Positions 53,808 through 63,995 are shown, counted from the stretch's first letter. The stretch: DNA of 64,000 nt from Pseudomonadota bacterium (GCA_023388255.1 JAEWGO010000022.1:1-64000); one strand, 5' to 3'. Program-made: numbers and translations. The notes: generated from the letters alone by a model not told the origin.

Positions 53808-54515
53808 TCACGCCGTCAACGCATAGATCACGACGTTCACCGCGAACTTGGTGTTGTCCTCGGCGAGGAAGCGCTTGTTGCGCCAGTCGTAGTCCCATTC
53901 ACAGCCGTAGTCCTTGTTGCTGTAGAGCACGCCGAGGCGGCCGTCGATCTCGATGCCCTTGAGGTATTCGTGGACGAGGTCGTCACCCCAGCCGTTGAGT
54001 TCGAATGCAGTGTTTGGCGGGCCGTCGAACTTGAAGAAGCTTTCAAACAGCGGATGTTCCTTCGGCAGCTTCTGCAGCGCGTCGTCGCCGAAGATCGCAG
54101 CCATTTGGCTCTCGAATGATTTCGCGAACAGGCCGTCGATGTCGTGATTGCAGTCGTCGACCAGCACGAAGCCGCCATTGCGTACGTAGCGCTCGAAGTT
54201 GCGCCGCTCGTCCGGATTGAACTCGACCAGCTTGTGCCCGGCCATGTAGCAGAATGGTTGCGCCAACATGCGCGGGTCGGACATCGGCAACACGCGCTCC
54301 TTCGGATCGACGCGCAAGGTCGTGTACTGGATCAGCGCGTCGAGCAGGTTCGACGGCATGCGCTGGTCGACATCCCAATCGCCGGATTCGTACACCAGAC
54401 GCGTGAACCAGAAGTCGTAGGCGGCATCATCCGCACGCACGGTCTTCGCCAGCGGCGCAAGCAAGGCGCCGGCACTGCCGGCGAGCATGAGGCGAAGGAA
54501 CTCGGCGCGGGTCAT
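53808..54515 (-). CDS. DUF4159 protein
   Basis: A 235-residue protein. After a signal-like N-terminus (about 1-28) comes the DUF4159 domain, with YMAGHKLVEFNPDERRNFE, GGFVLVDDCNHDIDG, and GVLYSNKDYGCEWDYDW near the end. DUF4159 domains frequently occur with MoxR/BatA clusters, sometimes fused to BatA. Here it is a stand-alone gene between pmbA and moxR. Role unknown. ATG 54515 is the start. Confidence 0.82.
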   Translation of the reverse strand: MTRAEFLRLMLAGSAGALLAPLAKTVRADDAAYDFWFTRLVYESGDWDVDQRMPSNLLDALIQYTTLRVDPKERVLPMSDPRMLAQPFCYMAGHKLVEFNPDERRNFERYVRNGGFVLVDDCNHDIDGLFAKSFESQMAAIFGDDALQKLPKEHPLFESFFKFDGPPNTAFELNGWGDDLVHEYLKGIEIDGRLGVLYSNKDYGCEWDYDWRNKRFLAEDNTKFAVNVVIYALTA

Positions 54516-54607
54516 CGGGAAAAATGAGTGGAGAGCAGCGAGGAACGAGTGACACTCAGGCCCATGACACGTTTCTCACTCCTCGCTGCACCACTCGTTC
54601 CTCGCCG

Positions 54608-55942
54608 TTACACCGCGTCGGACAGCGACGAGAACGTGAAGTCGCGGATCTTCATCGGCGGGATCATCATCACGAACGGCGATTCGTCATCACCCACGCG
54701 CACCGGCTTGCCGATCTCCTCGATGTTGTTGAGCATGATCGCCGGCGATTCATTGAATCGGAAGTTCTTGATCGGGTACTTGATCTCGCCGTCCTCGATG
54801 TAGAACGTGCCGTCGCGCGTGAGTCCGGTCAGCAGCACGGTCTGCGGATCGACCATGCGTATGTACCAGGTGCGCGTGACCAGCACGCCCTTCCTGGTGC
54901 CCTTGACCAGATCCATCGTCGACTTGTCGCCGCCGACCATGATCAGGTTGCCGGGCTGGCCGATCGCCTTCTTGCCCTGCTTCTGCGCCCAATAGCGCGA
55001 ATACTGCAGGTAGTCGACCTTGCCCTTGGTGATGATCGGCGTGCGTTCGCGGGCGAGGCCATCGTTGTCCCACGGCAACACCGAAGATGCTTCGTCCCAT
55101 GGATCGGCGTAGATCGTCACGCGCTCGTCGAACATCTTCTCGCCGACCTTGTTGCCACCCCCCTTCTTGGAAAGGAAGCTGCGGCCTTCGTCGGCCTGGC
55201 GCGCATCGAAGCCGAACATCATGAACGAGATCAGGCCGGCGGTCGCCGCCGGTTCCATGATGACGGTGTATTTGCCCGGCTCCAACGCCTTGGCATCGAC
55301 CGAACCCTTGGCCTTCTGGATGGCTGTCTTGATTTCGCTCTTCGCGTCGAATTTCGAGACGTCGGCGAGGTTGCGCGCGACCCACCCCGAGCCCTTGCCG
55401 TCGTCGGTGCGCACCGTGCAGGTGAAGTCCGCGCCGGTGGCCTTCTGGTAGCCGAAATTGCCCTTGCTGTTGGCGGTCGCGGAGAAACTTTGGCTGTCGG
55501 AGAAGAAGCCGGCCGCGACCAGCTTGTCCTTGCGGCACGGCTCGATGCATGCGGCGGCTACCTGAGCGCGGTATTCCGGCGTGATCGCGGCGGTCTTGTC
55601 GATGAACGTATTGGTGGCTTTGTAGGTCTGCTTCTCGATCGCCGGAACGAACTCGGGATTGTCCGGCGCGAGGCGCGCCAGTTCCTCGGCGCGGCGCACC
55701 ACGGCCTCGAGCGAAGCGTCGTCGAAGGTATTGATCGTTGCTGTGCCGGTCTTCTTGCCGAACGCGACCTCGACCGCGAGGTCGGCATCGCTGACATGGC
55801 CGCTGGTCGATACGCTGTTCAGCGCGTAGCGGATGTTGCCGCCGATCGAGCCACTCAAGGTGGCGCTGCACTGGTCTGCCTTCGACAACTTGATGACCTT
55901 GTCGAGGATGGCCTTGGCTTGTTCTTCGGTGTACATGCTCAT
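54608..55942 (-). CDS. PmbA/TldE-type peptidase subunit
   Basis: A 444-residue protein of the PmbA/TldE branch. It has the N-terminal alpha/beta domain (ILDKVIKLSKADQ, VSDADLAVEVAFG) and C-terminal domain (GLISFMMFG, GLTRDGTFYIEDGEIKYPI) of the family. It lacks the zinc HExxxH motif, as TldE does; the partner TldD supplies it. No signal peptide is seen. ATG 55942 begins MSMYTEEQ and follows the tldD stop by 20 bp. The complex probably cleaves a small peptide substrate, unknown here. Confidence 0.88.
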   Translation of the reverse strand: MSMYTEEQAKAILDKVIKLSKADQCSATLSGSIGGNIRYALNSVSTSGHVSDADLAVEVAFGKKTGTATINTFDDASLEAVVRRAEELARLAPDNPEFVPAIEKQTYKATNTFIDKTAAITPEYRAQVAAACIEPCRKDKLVAAGFFSDSQSFSATANSKGNFGYQKATGADFTCTVRTDDGKGSGWVARNLADVSKFDAKSEIKTAIQKAKGSVDAKALEPGKYTVIMEPAATAGLISFMMFGFDARQADEGRSFLSKKGGGNKVGEKMFDERVTIYADPWDEASSVLPWDNDGLARERTPIITKGKVDYLQYSRYWAQKQGKKAIGQPGNLIMVGGDKSTMDLVKGTRKGVLVTRTWYIRMVDPQTVLLTGLTRDGTFYIEDGEIKYPIKNFRFNESPAIMLNNIEEIGKPVRVGDDESPFVMMIPPMKIRDFTFSSLSDAV

Positions 55943-55962
55943 GGGATGGTTTCTCCGCCCGC

Positions 55963-57597
55963 TCAGCCGAGGCTGCGCGCCGTGTTGATGACGTTCGCGC
56001 CGTTGAAGCGCGCAGTGCTCGATCCATGCGACACGGCCGAGACCTGACCCGGCTGGCCCTTGCCGTCGAAGAACGAACCGCCGAGGCGGTAGTCGTCGGC
56101 GTCGCACACTTGCGCGCAGGAGTTCCAGAACTCCGGCGTGCGCATCTGATAGGCGACATCCTCGAGCGGCTGCGTGACCTTGCCGTTCTTGATCTCGTAG
56201 AACAGCTGGCCGCCGAACTGCGCGTTGTAGCGCTGCTGGTCGATCGAGAACGAGCCGTCGCCGATGATGTAGACGCCGTTCTCGATGTCCTTGATCATTT
56301 CCGCTGGCGAGAGTTTGTCCTTGCCCGGCTGCAGCGACACGTTCGCCATGCGCTGGAATTGCACGCTCGACCACGAGTCGGCGTAGCAACACCCCTGCGA
56401 TTCCTTCAGGCCGAGGATGTGCGCCTGGTCGCGGATTACCTGGTAGTTGACCAAGGTGCCATCCTTGATGAGGTCCCACTTCTGCGTCTTGACGCCCTCG
56501 TCGTCGTAGCCGACCGCACCGAGCGAACCCGGCTGCGTCTTGTCGGCGACGATCGTGACCTTGTCGCTGCCGTATTTGAACTTGTCCTTCAGCTTGTCCA
56601 TCGTCGCGAAACTGGTACCGGCGTAGTTCGCCTCGTAGCCGAGCACGCGGTCGAGTTCGAGCGGATGGCCGACCGATTCGTGGATGGTTAGCCACAGGTG
56701 CGAAGGATCGAGCATGAGGTCGTACTTGCCCGGCTTGACCGATTGCGCGGTCAGCTTTTCCTTCGCCTGCTTGGCGGCCGCGATCGCATCCGCCTTCATG
56801 TCGTACGAATCGCGATACACGACCGCGCCACCGGGTAGCTCGACCCGATCGACCGCCTTCGCGTCGAGGTATTCGAAGCCCATGCCACGCGGCGCAGACA
56901 GGCCGGCGCGGGTGCGGAACTTGCCGGACTTCTGGTCGACGGCGGTCACGTGCATCGGCGCCCAGATGCGGTGCACGTCCTGGTCGATGTACGAACCATC
57001 GGTGGACGCGAAGTACTTCTGTTCGTTGACCAGGAACAGGATCGAGTTGACGAAACTCGCGCCGGCCTGCATCGCCGCCGCATTGACGCCGAGCAGCAGA
57101 TCGACTTTGTCCTTCAGCGGCACGGCCATCGCGTTCTTCACGATCGGCGTGGCCCAGCTCACTTCGCCAACGCCCTTGACCGGCGCCAGTTGCACCGGCT
57201 TGCCCTGCAGGCGCGAGTTTGCCTTGGCAATCGACAACGCCTCGCCGACGGCCTTGGCAACGCTGTCCGGGCTCATGTCGCTGGTCGCCGCGAAACCCCA
57301 GGTACCCTTGGCGATGACGCGGATGCCGATGCCGCTGGATTCGGTATTGACGACGTTCTGCACCTTGTCCTCGCGCGTGACCACGAACTGGCGCAGGTAG
57401 CGCCCGATGCGCACGTCGCAATAGCTCGCGCCGCCGGCCTTCGCGGCGTTGAGCGCGACGTCGGCGAGGCGCTTCTTGGTCGCCACGTCGATCTTCGTCA
57501 GCAGCGCTTCGGCCGCGATCGCGCGGCCGTAGAAGGCGGGAATCACCAAGCTGCCGAGGCCGGCGCCGGTGATCTTGAGGAAGTCGCGTCTGTCCAT
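55963..57597 (-). CDS. TldD-type metallopeptidase with a Tat signal
   Basis: A 544-residue TldD-family protease. The N-terminus has RRDFLKITGAG, a twin-arginine export signal, followed by a hydrophobic segment ending near AIAA. The zinc-binding motif IHESVGHPLELDRVLG is near residue 305. The C-terminal region carries GGSFFDGKGQPGQVSAV. ATG 57597 is preferred over the adjacent ATG 57600 because GGAGG then lies six bases before it. It precedes pmbA. Cytoplasmic TldD has no export signal, so location is an open question. Confidence 0.88.
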   Translation of the reverse strand: MDRRDFLKITGAGLGSLVIPAFYGRAIAAEALLTKIDVATKKRLADVALNAAKAGGASYCDVRIGRYLRQFVVTREDKVQNVVNTESSGIGIRVIAKGTWGFAATSDMSPDSVAKAVGEALSIAKANSRLQGKPVQLAPVKGVGEVSWATPIVKNAMAVPLKDKVDLLLGVNAAAMQAGASFVNSILFLVNEQKYFASTDGSYIDQDVHRIWAPMHVTAVDQKSGKFRTRAGLSAPRGMGFEYLDAKAVDRVELPGGAVVYRDSYDMKADAIAAAKQAKEKLTAQSVKPGKYDLMLDPSHLWLTIHESVGHPLELDRVLGYEANYAGTSFATMDKLKDKFKYGSDKVTIVADKTQPGSLGAVGYDDEGVKTQKWDLIKDGTLVNYQVIRDQAHILGLKESQGCCYADSWSSVQFQRMANVSLQPGKDKLSPAEMIKDIENGVYIIGDGSFSIDQQRYNAQFGGQLFYEIKNGKVTQPLEDVAYQMRTPEFWNSCAQVCDADDYRLGGSFFDGKGQPGQVSAVSHGSSTARFNGANVINTARSLG

Positions 57598-57853
57598 CAT
57601 TCCCCTCCAGGGTCAGTTCTTCGCAAGGCGCAATGCGCAGCGTCCGATCTTGTCGGAAGCCGGCGCGATCCGCCACGTGACAAATGGCATGGTCACGGTC
57701 GTCCTTTCAGGCAGCCGTTGGGGGCGGCACGATGCCGAACGGCTGCGCTCCAAGCCCGTCAGCTCGAGCTACACGATGAGCGACCAGCCCGGGCCGGAAT
57801 GTGTCAAGAAGAAGCAGAGGCCCGGCTCGCATCCTGCAGTAGACTGCAGCACG
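57598..57853. other. Divergent gap upstream of the TldD cluster and queD
   Basis: This 256-bp gap holds the promoters of the eight-gene minus-strand cluster and of queD. CTGGAGGGG lies next to the tldD start. I could not assign -35/-10 boxes, and there is no supported ORF. Confidence 0.4.
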
Positions 57854-58222
57854 ATGGACATCTCGAAAACCTTTCATATCGAAGCGGCGCATCGCCTGCC
57901 GAATGTGCCGGTCGGTCACAAGTGCGCGCGCCTGCACGGACATTCGTTCCGCGTCGAGGTGCACGTGAGCGGGCCGCTCGATCCGCAGTTCGGCTGGATC
58001 ATGGATTTCGCCGACCTCAAGCGCGCGTTCGCACCGTTGTACGAGCAGCTCGACCACAACTACCTCAACGACATCCCCGGACTCGACAACCCGACCAGCG
58101 AGAACCTGGCACGCTGGATCTGGCAACACCTCGCGCCGCAGTTGCCGTTGCTGTCCCGCATCGTCGTGCAGGAAACCTGCACTTCCGCATGCAGCTATGC
58201 CGGCCCAGACGGCGCGGCATAG
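57854..58222 (+). CDS. queD: 6-carboxy-5,6,7,8-tetrahydropterin synthase
   Basis: A 122-residue PTPS-fold enzyme that converts dihydroneopterin triphosphate to 6-carboxytetrahydropterin in queuosine synthesis. The zinc ligands are His13 (EAAHRLP), His28 and His30 in KCARLHGHSF, with catalytic Cys24. MDFADLKRAF and PTSENLARWIW follow the family pattern. Other que genes are not in the window. ATG 57854 is the start, 256 bp from tldD. Confidence 0.93.
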   Translation: MDISKTFHIEAAHRLPNVPVGHKCARLHGHSFRVEVHVSGPLDPQFGWIMDFADLKRAFAPLYEQLDHNYLNDIPGLDNPTSENLARWIWQHLAPQLPLLSRIVVQETCTSACSYAGPDGAA

Positions 58223-58336
58223 GCGCCGCTCCGATTTTGCGCATCGCGGCATCGCGGGCCGCAAACGCAACACCATGAAATAAATAGATATTCCCGGAAT
58301 CTTCCGCGAGGCTCCCGTCGATTTCGAGAAATCATG

Positions 58337-58365
58337 TTGCAACGCAACAAGAAACTTGCTAGGAT
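58337..58365 (+). promoter_or_regulatory. Sigma-70 promoter of the phasin gene
   Basis: TTGCAA at 58337-58342, a 17-base spacer and TAGGAT at 58360-58365 form a good housekeeping promoter, 37 bases before the phasin start. Confidence 0.65.
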
Positions 58366-58402
58366 GCTTGCCACATCCCCCAATACCCCCGAGGTATCGA
58401 TC

Positions 58403-58792
58403 ATGTTCGAGCAGATCAACACCCAGTCCCTGGCGCTCGGCAAGAACTACGCCGATGCGTTCGTCAAGGCGCAGGGTCTCGCGCTGGCCGGTTTCGAGCG
58501 CATCACCGAACTGAACCTCAAGACCTTCGAGGACCGCGTCAAGGCGTCCGTCGAGTTCTGGACCGAAGCCGCCGACGTGCGTGACTTCGAAGGTGCCAAG
58601 GCGCTGTCGGCCAAGGGCGTGCAGCTCGCCAAGGAGAGCGCCGAGAAGCTTTACGCGAACGGCCAGGAAGTGTTCGGCGTCTCGATGAAGACCGGCGAAG
58701 CCATCGGTTCGATCGCCAAGGGTTCGTTCGAGAACACCAACGAAGCGATCACCAAGCAGGTCAATGCCGCCAAGAAGGCCGGCGCCCGCTGA
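58403..58792 (+). CDS. Phasin-family protein
   Basis: A 129-residue helical protein with a phasin pattern: FEQINTQSLALGKNYADAF, LNLKTFEDRVKASVEFW and GAKALSAKGVQLAKESAEKL. Phasins coat polyhydroxyalkanoate granules, but phasin-like proteins also occur without a PHA synthase. No pha genes are in this window, so a granule role is unproven. The start ATG 58403 lies downstream of a strong promoter, and a terminator follows, so the gene is monocistronic and probably well expressed. Confidence 0.85.
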   Translation: MFEQINTQSLALGKNYADAFVKAQGLALAGFERITELNLKTFEDRVKASVEFWTEAADVRDFEGAKALSAKGVQLAKESAEKLYANGQEVFGVSMKTGEAIGSIAKGSFENTNEAITKQVNAAKKAGAR

Positions 58793-58853
58793 TTTCGAAT
58801 TTCCCCCAGAGGAAATGACGCCGGCAGCCCCCTTCTGCCTGGCGCCGCCTTCG

Positions 58854-58881
58854 AGGCCGAGCCACTTGCTCGGCCTTTTTT
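58854..58881 (+). terminator. Rho-independent terminator of the phasin gene
   Basis: A 9-bp GC-rich stem (58854-58862 with 58868-58876), a 5-base loop and a run of six T (58876-58881) follow the phasin stop by about 60 bp. Confidence 0.9.
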
Positions 58882-59330
58882 CTGTGCGATCCATCCAGGA
58901 TCACTTGAACCGGCCGAATTGTCGGATGACGGGGAGCGAGACTTCGGCCTGTCCACCCGCAGTCTTCCTGGCCGCACGTCTCAGCAACAGCATGCGAGTG
59001 CGAGGCGTTGTCCGGCCAGCCGGTTCGTGCCGGGATCGCCGCAGCGGTGCGGAATCGCGCCGAGATCGAGCCTTCCGGCATCGCGCGATCTGCGTTATCC
59101 GCGCCATGCGGCAATATGCCGCGCGCAATCGGCGCACGCCTTGACCGGCGACCATACCGCACTGCAGCAACGTTGCCGCGCTCGCGGGAGGCAATCCGCC
59201 CTTGGCATACGCGGCGCTTCGGATTGCGGCAAACACCGCCGCATTGATAAACTCTGCAGCCTTTTGTGGAGACGTGGCTGCGCCGGGAATGGCGCGCCGC
59301 CGCCCCCTCCCCTCACCGGGAGTATTCCAA
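58882..59330 (+). other. 449-bp gap upstream of the atp operon
   Basis: No gene is supported here. A candidate promoter for the atp operon is TTGATA at 59244-59249 with a weak TGGAGA 17 bases later, about 60 bases before the first codon. The rest has no recognisable structure. Confidence 0.4.
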
Positions 59331-59699
59331 GTGCGTAATTCCATCGCCCACGGCTGGTCCGTGGCGACGCGCACGGCAGTCCTGCAGTTTTGCGCCGCGC
59401 TGCTGATCGCGCTGGCGGCGACCGCATTCGGCTGGCGGATGGGCGTGGCAGCGCTGATTGGCGGCTTCATCGTCTCCGGCGGAAACATGCTGTTTGCAGT
59501 GCGCACGTTTGGCCGGGGCGTGGTTCCGGCGCGTGAAGCGCTGCGCTCCGTCTACGCGGCGGAGGTGCTCAAGTGGTGTTGGCTGTGCGCGATGCTGTAT
59601 CTCGCGATAGCCGTGTGGAAGCTGCCGTTTCCCGGCCTGATCGCCGGGATCCTGGCCGCGCAGTTCGCGTTTTGGATCGCTCTCATCGCAACCAGGTAA
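59331..59699 (+). CDS. atpI: ATP synthase protein I
   Basis: A 122-residue membrane protein that helps assemble the c-ring in many bacteria. Four hydrophobic segments are seen, with AALIGGFIVSGGNMLFAVRTF and VLKWCWLCAMLYLAIAV. The start is a GTG at 59331. It is the first gene of the operon and is 8 bp from atpB. Confidence 0.85.
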   Translation: MRNSIAHGWSVATRTAVLQFCAALLIALAATAFGWRMGVAALIGGFIVSGGNMLFAVRTFGRGVVPAREALRSVYAAEVLKWCWLCAMLYLAIAVWKLPFPGLIAGILAAQFAFWIALIATR

Positions 59700-59707
59700 T
59701 CGTAACG

Positions 59708-60577
59708 ATGGCCACAGAAGAAGCCGGCTCGGGAAGCATGACCGAGTACATCCAGCACCATCTGCATCACGCGCAGTGGAGCGTTGGCGATGGCGAGTTC
59801 ATGAAGATCAACCTGGACACGCTGTTCTTCACCGTGTTGACGGCCATCGTGTTCCTGCTGCTGTTCGTGCGCGTGGCGCGCCGTTCCACGGCGGGCGTGC
59901 CGGGCAAGTTGCAATGCGCGATCGAGATGGTCGTGCTGTTCGTCGATGGCCTGGTCAAGGAAACCTTCCACGGCAAGAGCAAGATGATCGCGCCGCTGCT
60001 GATCACGATCTTCTGCCTCGTGTTCCTGATGAACTTCCTCGACCTGCTGCCGATCGACCTGCTGCCGTGGGCGTGGGCGAGCGGCCACCAGCTTGCCGGC
60101 CACGATCCGGCGCACGCCTACCTGCGCATCGTGCCGACCGCCGATCTCAACACCACGCTCGGCATGGCGCTGACGGTATTCCTGCTGATCCAGTACGTCG
60201 GCATCAAGAACAAGGGCGTGGGCAAGTTCTTCGGCGAGTTCCTGACCGCGCCGTTCCACGCGGAAGGCATGGTCGGCAAGATCGCTCTGGTGATCCCGAA
60301 CCTGCTGCTGCGCCTGATCGAGGAATGCGTGCGCCCGGTTTCGCTGAGCCTGCGACTGTTCGGCAACATGTACGCCGGCGAACTGATCTTCATCCTGATC
60401 GCGGTGATGACGCTCGGCTCCAGCCTCGGCACGTTCTCGACCTGGCCGCTCGGCATCGGCCAGTTCATCGCCGACTTCGGCTGGACTGCGTTCCATATCC
60501 TGATCATCACCTTGCAGGCGTTCATCTTCATGGTGCTGAGCCTCGTGTACCTCAGCATGGCGGCGGAAAGCCACTGA
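59708..60577 (+). CDS. atpB: F0F1 ATP synthase subunit a
   Basis: A 289-residue inner-membrane subunit providing the proton half-channels. The essential Arg is in VSLSLRLFGNMYAGELI, and the C-terminal helix contains FHILIITLQAFIFMVLSLVYL. The N-terminus is longer than in E. coli by a hydrophilic, His-rich segment (TEYIQHHLHHAQW). ATG 59708 is the start. Confidence 0.96.
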   Translation: MATEEAGSGSMTEYIQHHLHHAQWSVGDGEFMKINLDTLFFTVLTAIVFLLLFVRVARRSTAGVPGKLQCAIEMVVLFVDGLVKETFHGKSKMIAPLLITIFCLVFLMNFLDLLPIDLLPWAWASGHQLAGHDPAHAYLRIVPTADLNTTLGMALTVFLLIQYVGIKNKGVGKFFGEFLTAPFHAEGMVGKIALVIPNLLLRLIEECVRPVSLSLRLFGNMYAGELIFILIAVMTLGSSLGTFSTWPLGIGQFIADFGWTAFHILIITLQAFIFMVLSLVYLSMAAESH

Positions 60578-60602
60578 GTTTTTGGGTTTGTTTATGTTTA
60601 CC

Positions 60603-60721
60603 AGTGCGTTCGTCCACGAACGCGAAGATCAAGAAGCAGGCATCCACGCCTGCACTGTGGATTTGCTAGTGCGATCATCCGTGATCGCGAGAATCAAAAA
60701 GCAGGCATCCGTGCCTGCACT
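60603..60721 (+). repeat. Two-copy 54-bp repeat with four hairpins between atpB and atpE
   Basis: Two 54-bp copies (60603-60656 and 60668-60721) are 11 bp apart. Each has two palindromes with TCCA or TCCG loops: GCGTTCG-TCCA-CGAACGC and GCAGGCATCCACGCCTGC in copy 1, GCGATCA-TCCG-TGATCGC and GCAGGCATCCGTGCCTGC in copy 2. The first stem differs between copies by base changes that keep pairing. They lie in the 262-bp atpB-atpE gap of the operon, where mRNA structure affects subunit c translation in other bacteria. Confidence 0.85.
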
Positions 60722-60839
60722 TTTCAACTAACAGCAGGCTTCGACGGGCGTTTCGGTTTCTCGAAAAGCAAATGACGCGGCTCTGACATCAATCCGTTTT
60801 ATTTCAACCTCACTTAGCTACTGAACCACGGAGAAAAGC

Positions 60840-61127
60840 ATGGAAACCATCGCCAACGTCGCACAGGTCGCCGATGTCCTGAGCATGACCGTCATCGCTG
60901 CGGCGATCCTGATCGGCCTCGGCGCCCTCGGCACTGCGATCGGCTTCGCCATCCTCGGCGGCAAGTTCATCGAAGGTTCGTCGCGCCAGCCGGAACTGAC
61001 TCCGATGCTGCAGACCAAGATGTTCATCGTCGCCGGCCTGCTCGACGCGGTTCCGATGATCGGCGTCGCGATCGCGCTGCTGCTGCTGTTCGCGAACCCG
61101 CTGCTCGGCCACATCGGCGCCAAGTAA
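60840..61127 (+). CDS. atpE: F0F1 ATP synthase subunit c
   Basis: A 95-residue two-helix ring protein carrying protons. The helices flank the polar loop with R49-Q-P51, and the proton-binding residue is Asp69 in AGLLDAVPMIG. No sodium-binding Gln/Ser pattern is obvious, so it is probably proton-driven. ATG 60840 follows GGAG by seven bases. Confidence 0.96.
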   Translation: METIANVAQVADVLSMTVIAAAILIGLGALGTAIGFAILGGKFIEGSSRQPELTPMLQTKMFIVAGLLDAVPMIGVAIALLLLFANPLLGHIGAK

Positions 61128-61184
61128 GAACCCGCAGCGTCCGAGCGACGGCCAGTGTGGCCGTCGCCAGGCAGGAGCAACGCA

Positions 61185-61655
61185 ATGATTCCGAACCTTA
61201 CCCTGGTCATCCAGGGCCTGGCGTTCTTCGCCGTGGTCCTCATGGTCATGAAACTCGGCTGGCCGCACATCATCGCGGCGATCGAGGATCGCCAGAGCAA
61301 GATCGCCGAAGGTCTTTCGCAGGCGGAAAAGGCGCGCAAGGAGCTCGCCGACGCCGACGCACGCGTGGCCGACGAGATCAAGAAGGCGCGCGCGGAAGCC
61401 GCGACCATCATCGACAAGGCGCACCAGCAGGCCGCGCAGATCGTCGAGAAGTCCAAGCAGGACGCGATCGTCGAGGCGACCAAGCAGAAGGCGATCGCCG
61501 CCGCCGACATCGAGGCGCAGACGCACAAGGCACGCGAGGAACTGCGTGGCAAGGTCGCTTCGCTCGCCGTCGCCGGCGCCGAGAAGATCTTGCACCGCGA
61601 GATCGACGCGAACGCGCACAAGGCGCTGATCGACCAGCTCGTCACCGAGATCTGA
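61185..61655 (+). CDS. atpF: F0F1 ATP synthase subunit b
   Basis: A 156-residue peripheral stalk protein: one N-terminal membrane helix (IPNLTLVIQGLAFFAVVLMV) and a long charged coiled coil. ATG 61185 is chosen because AGGAG lies seven bases before it; an upstream in-frame start would add ten residues. atpH starts 1 bp after its stop codon. Confidence 0.94.
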   Translation: MIPNLTLVIQGLAFFAVVLMVMKLGWPHIIAAIEDRQSKIAEGLSQAEKARKELADADARVADEIKKARAEAATIIDKAHQQAAQIVEKSKQDAIVEATKQKAIAAADIEAQTHKAREELRGKVASLAVAGAEKILHREIDANAHKALIDQLVTEI

Positions 61656-61656
61656 C

Positions 61657-62190
61657 ATGTCCAACGCCCTCACCCTCGCCCGTCCGTACGCGCGCGCCGC
61701 GTTCGAACTGGCGCGCTCGAACAACGCGCTCGGCGACTGGGCCGGCAAGCTCGCGTTTGCCGCGCAAGCCGCCGCCGATCCGCGCGTGACCGCGCTATAT
61801 GGCGACCCGCGCGTGGCGCAGGCCGACCTCGCCGCGCTGGTCACGCCGGAAGGCGAGCCGGCCGATTCGCCGTTCGCCAGCTTCGTCAAGCTGCTTGCCG
61901 AGAACCATCGTCTGCCGGTGCTGCCGGAAATCGGTGCGTTGTTCGAAGAGCTCAAGAACGAAGCCGAGCGCGTGCTCAAGGTGAACGTGCGTTCGGCCAC
62001 GCCGATCGACGCCGCCGAGACCGCACGCCTCAAGGACGCACTGAAGCGCCGCTTCGGTCGCGACATCGAGATCGAGCAGTCGATTGATGCCGCCATGCTC
62101 GGCGGCGCGGTCATCGATGCCGGCGAGATCGTCATCGACGGCTCGGTGCGCGGGCGATTGGCGCGGTTGGAACAGGCTTTGACGCACTAG
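61657..62190 (+). CDS. atpH: F0F1 ATP synthase subunit delta
   Basis: A 177-residue protein connecting the stalk to F1. It begins SNALTLARPYARAAFELA and ends with GGAVIDAGEIVIDGSVRGRLARLEQAL, the typical delta/OSCP signature. It is followed by an REP-like repeat before atpA. Confidence 0.95.
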   Translation: MSNALTLARPYARAAFELARSNNALGDWAGKLAFAAQAAADPRVTALYGDPRVAQADLAALVTPEGEPADSPFASFVKLLAENHRLPVLPEIGALFEELKNEAERVLKVNVRSATPIDAAETARLKDALKRRFGRDIEIEQSIDAAMLGGAVIDAGEIVIDGSVRGRLARLEQALTH

Positions 62191-62198
62191 ATATCCCC

Positions 62199-62275
62199 GT
62201 CATCCCGGCGAATGCCGGGATCCATTTGGGTTTTGTTCGAAAAGCACTGTGGATTCCGGCCTGCGCCGGAATGAC
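62199..62275. repeat. REP-like inverted repeat pair (copy C) inside the atp operon
   Basis: Two 26-bp inverted units (62199-62224 and 62250-62275) match the core at 41795. They separate atpH from atpA by 182 bp, where the intact operon usually has a short gap. The hairpins could affect the relative levels of the downstream subunits. Confidence 0.85.
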
Positions 62276-62372
62276 GAAGAAAAAGATTCAGGCGTCATCG
62301 ATCCGTCGATGGCGCTCCAAGCATCCACAATCGCAGCTCGGGCTCTGGCTTGCGCTGCAACGGGAAACCACC

Positions 62373-63920
<1,548 letters not shown>

Positions 63921-63995
63921 AGCGTTCCTTCGGAAAGCTTGTACAGAACCTAGCCAGACGATTCGTCGTCGCACTTTCGACAGGTTGAAGCAAAC

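Noticed and set aside
60603..60721. CRISPR-like array between atpB and atpE
   Set aside because: There are only two copies with an 11-bp separation and internal palindromes, so this is a hairpin repeat and not a spacer array.
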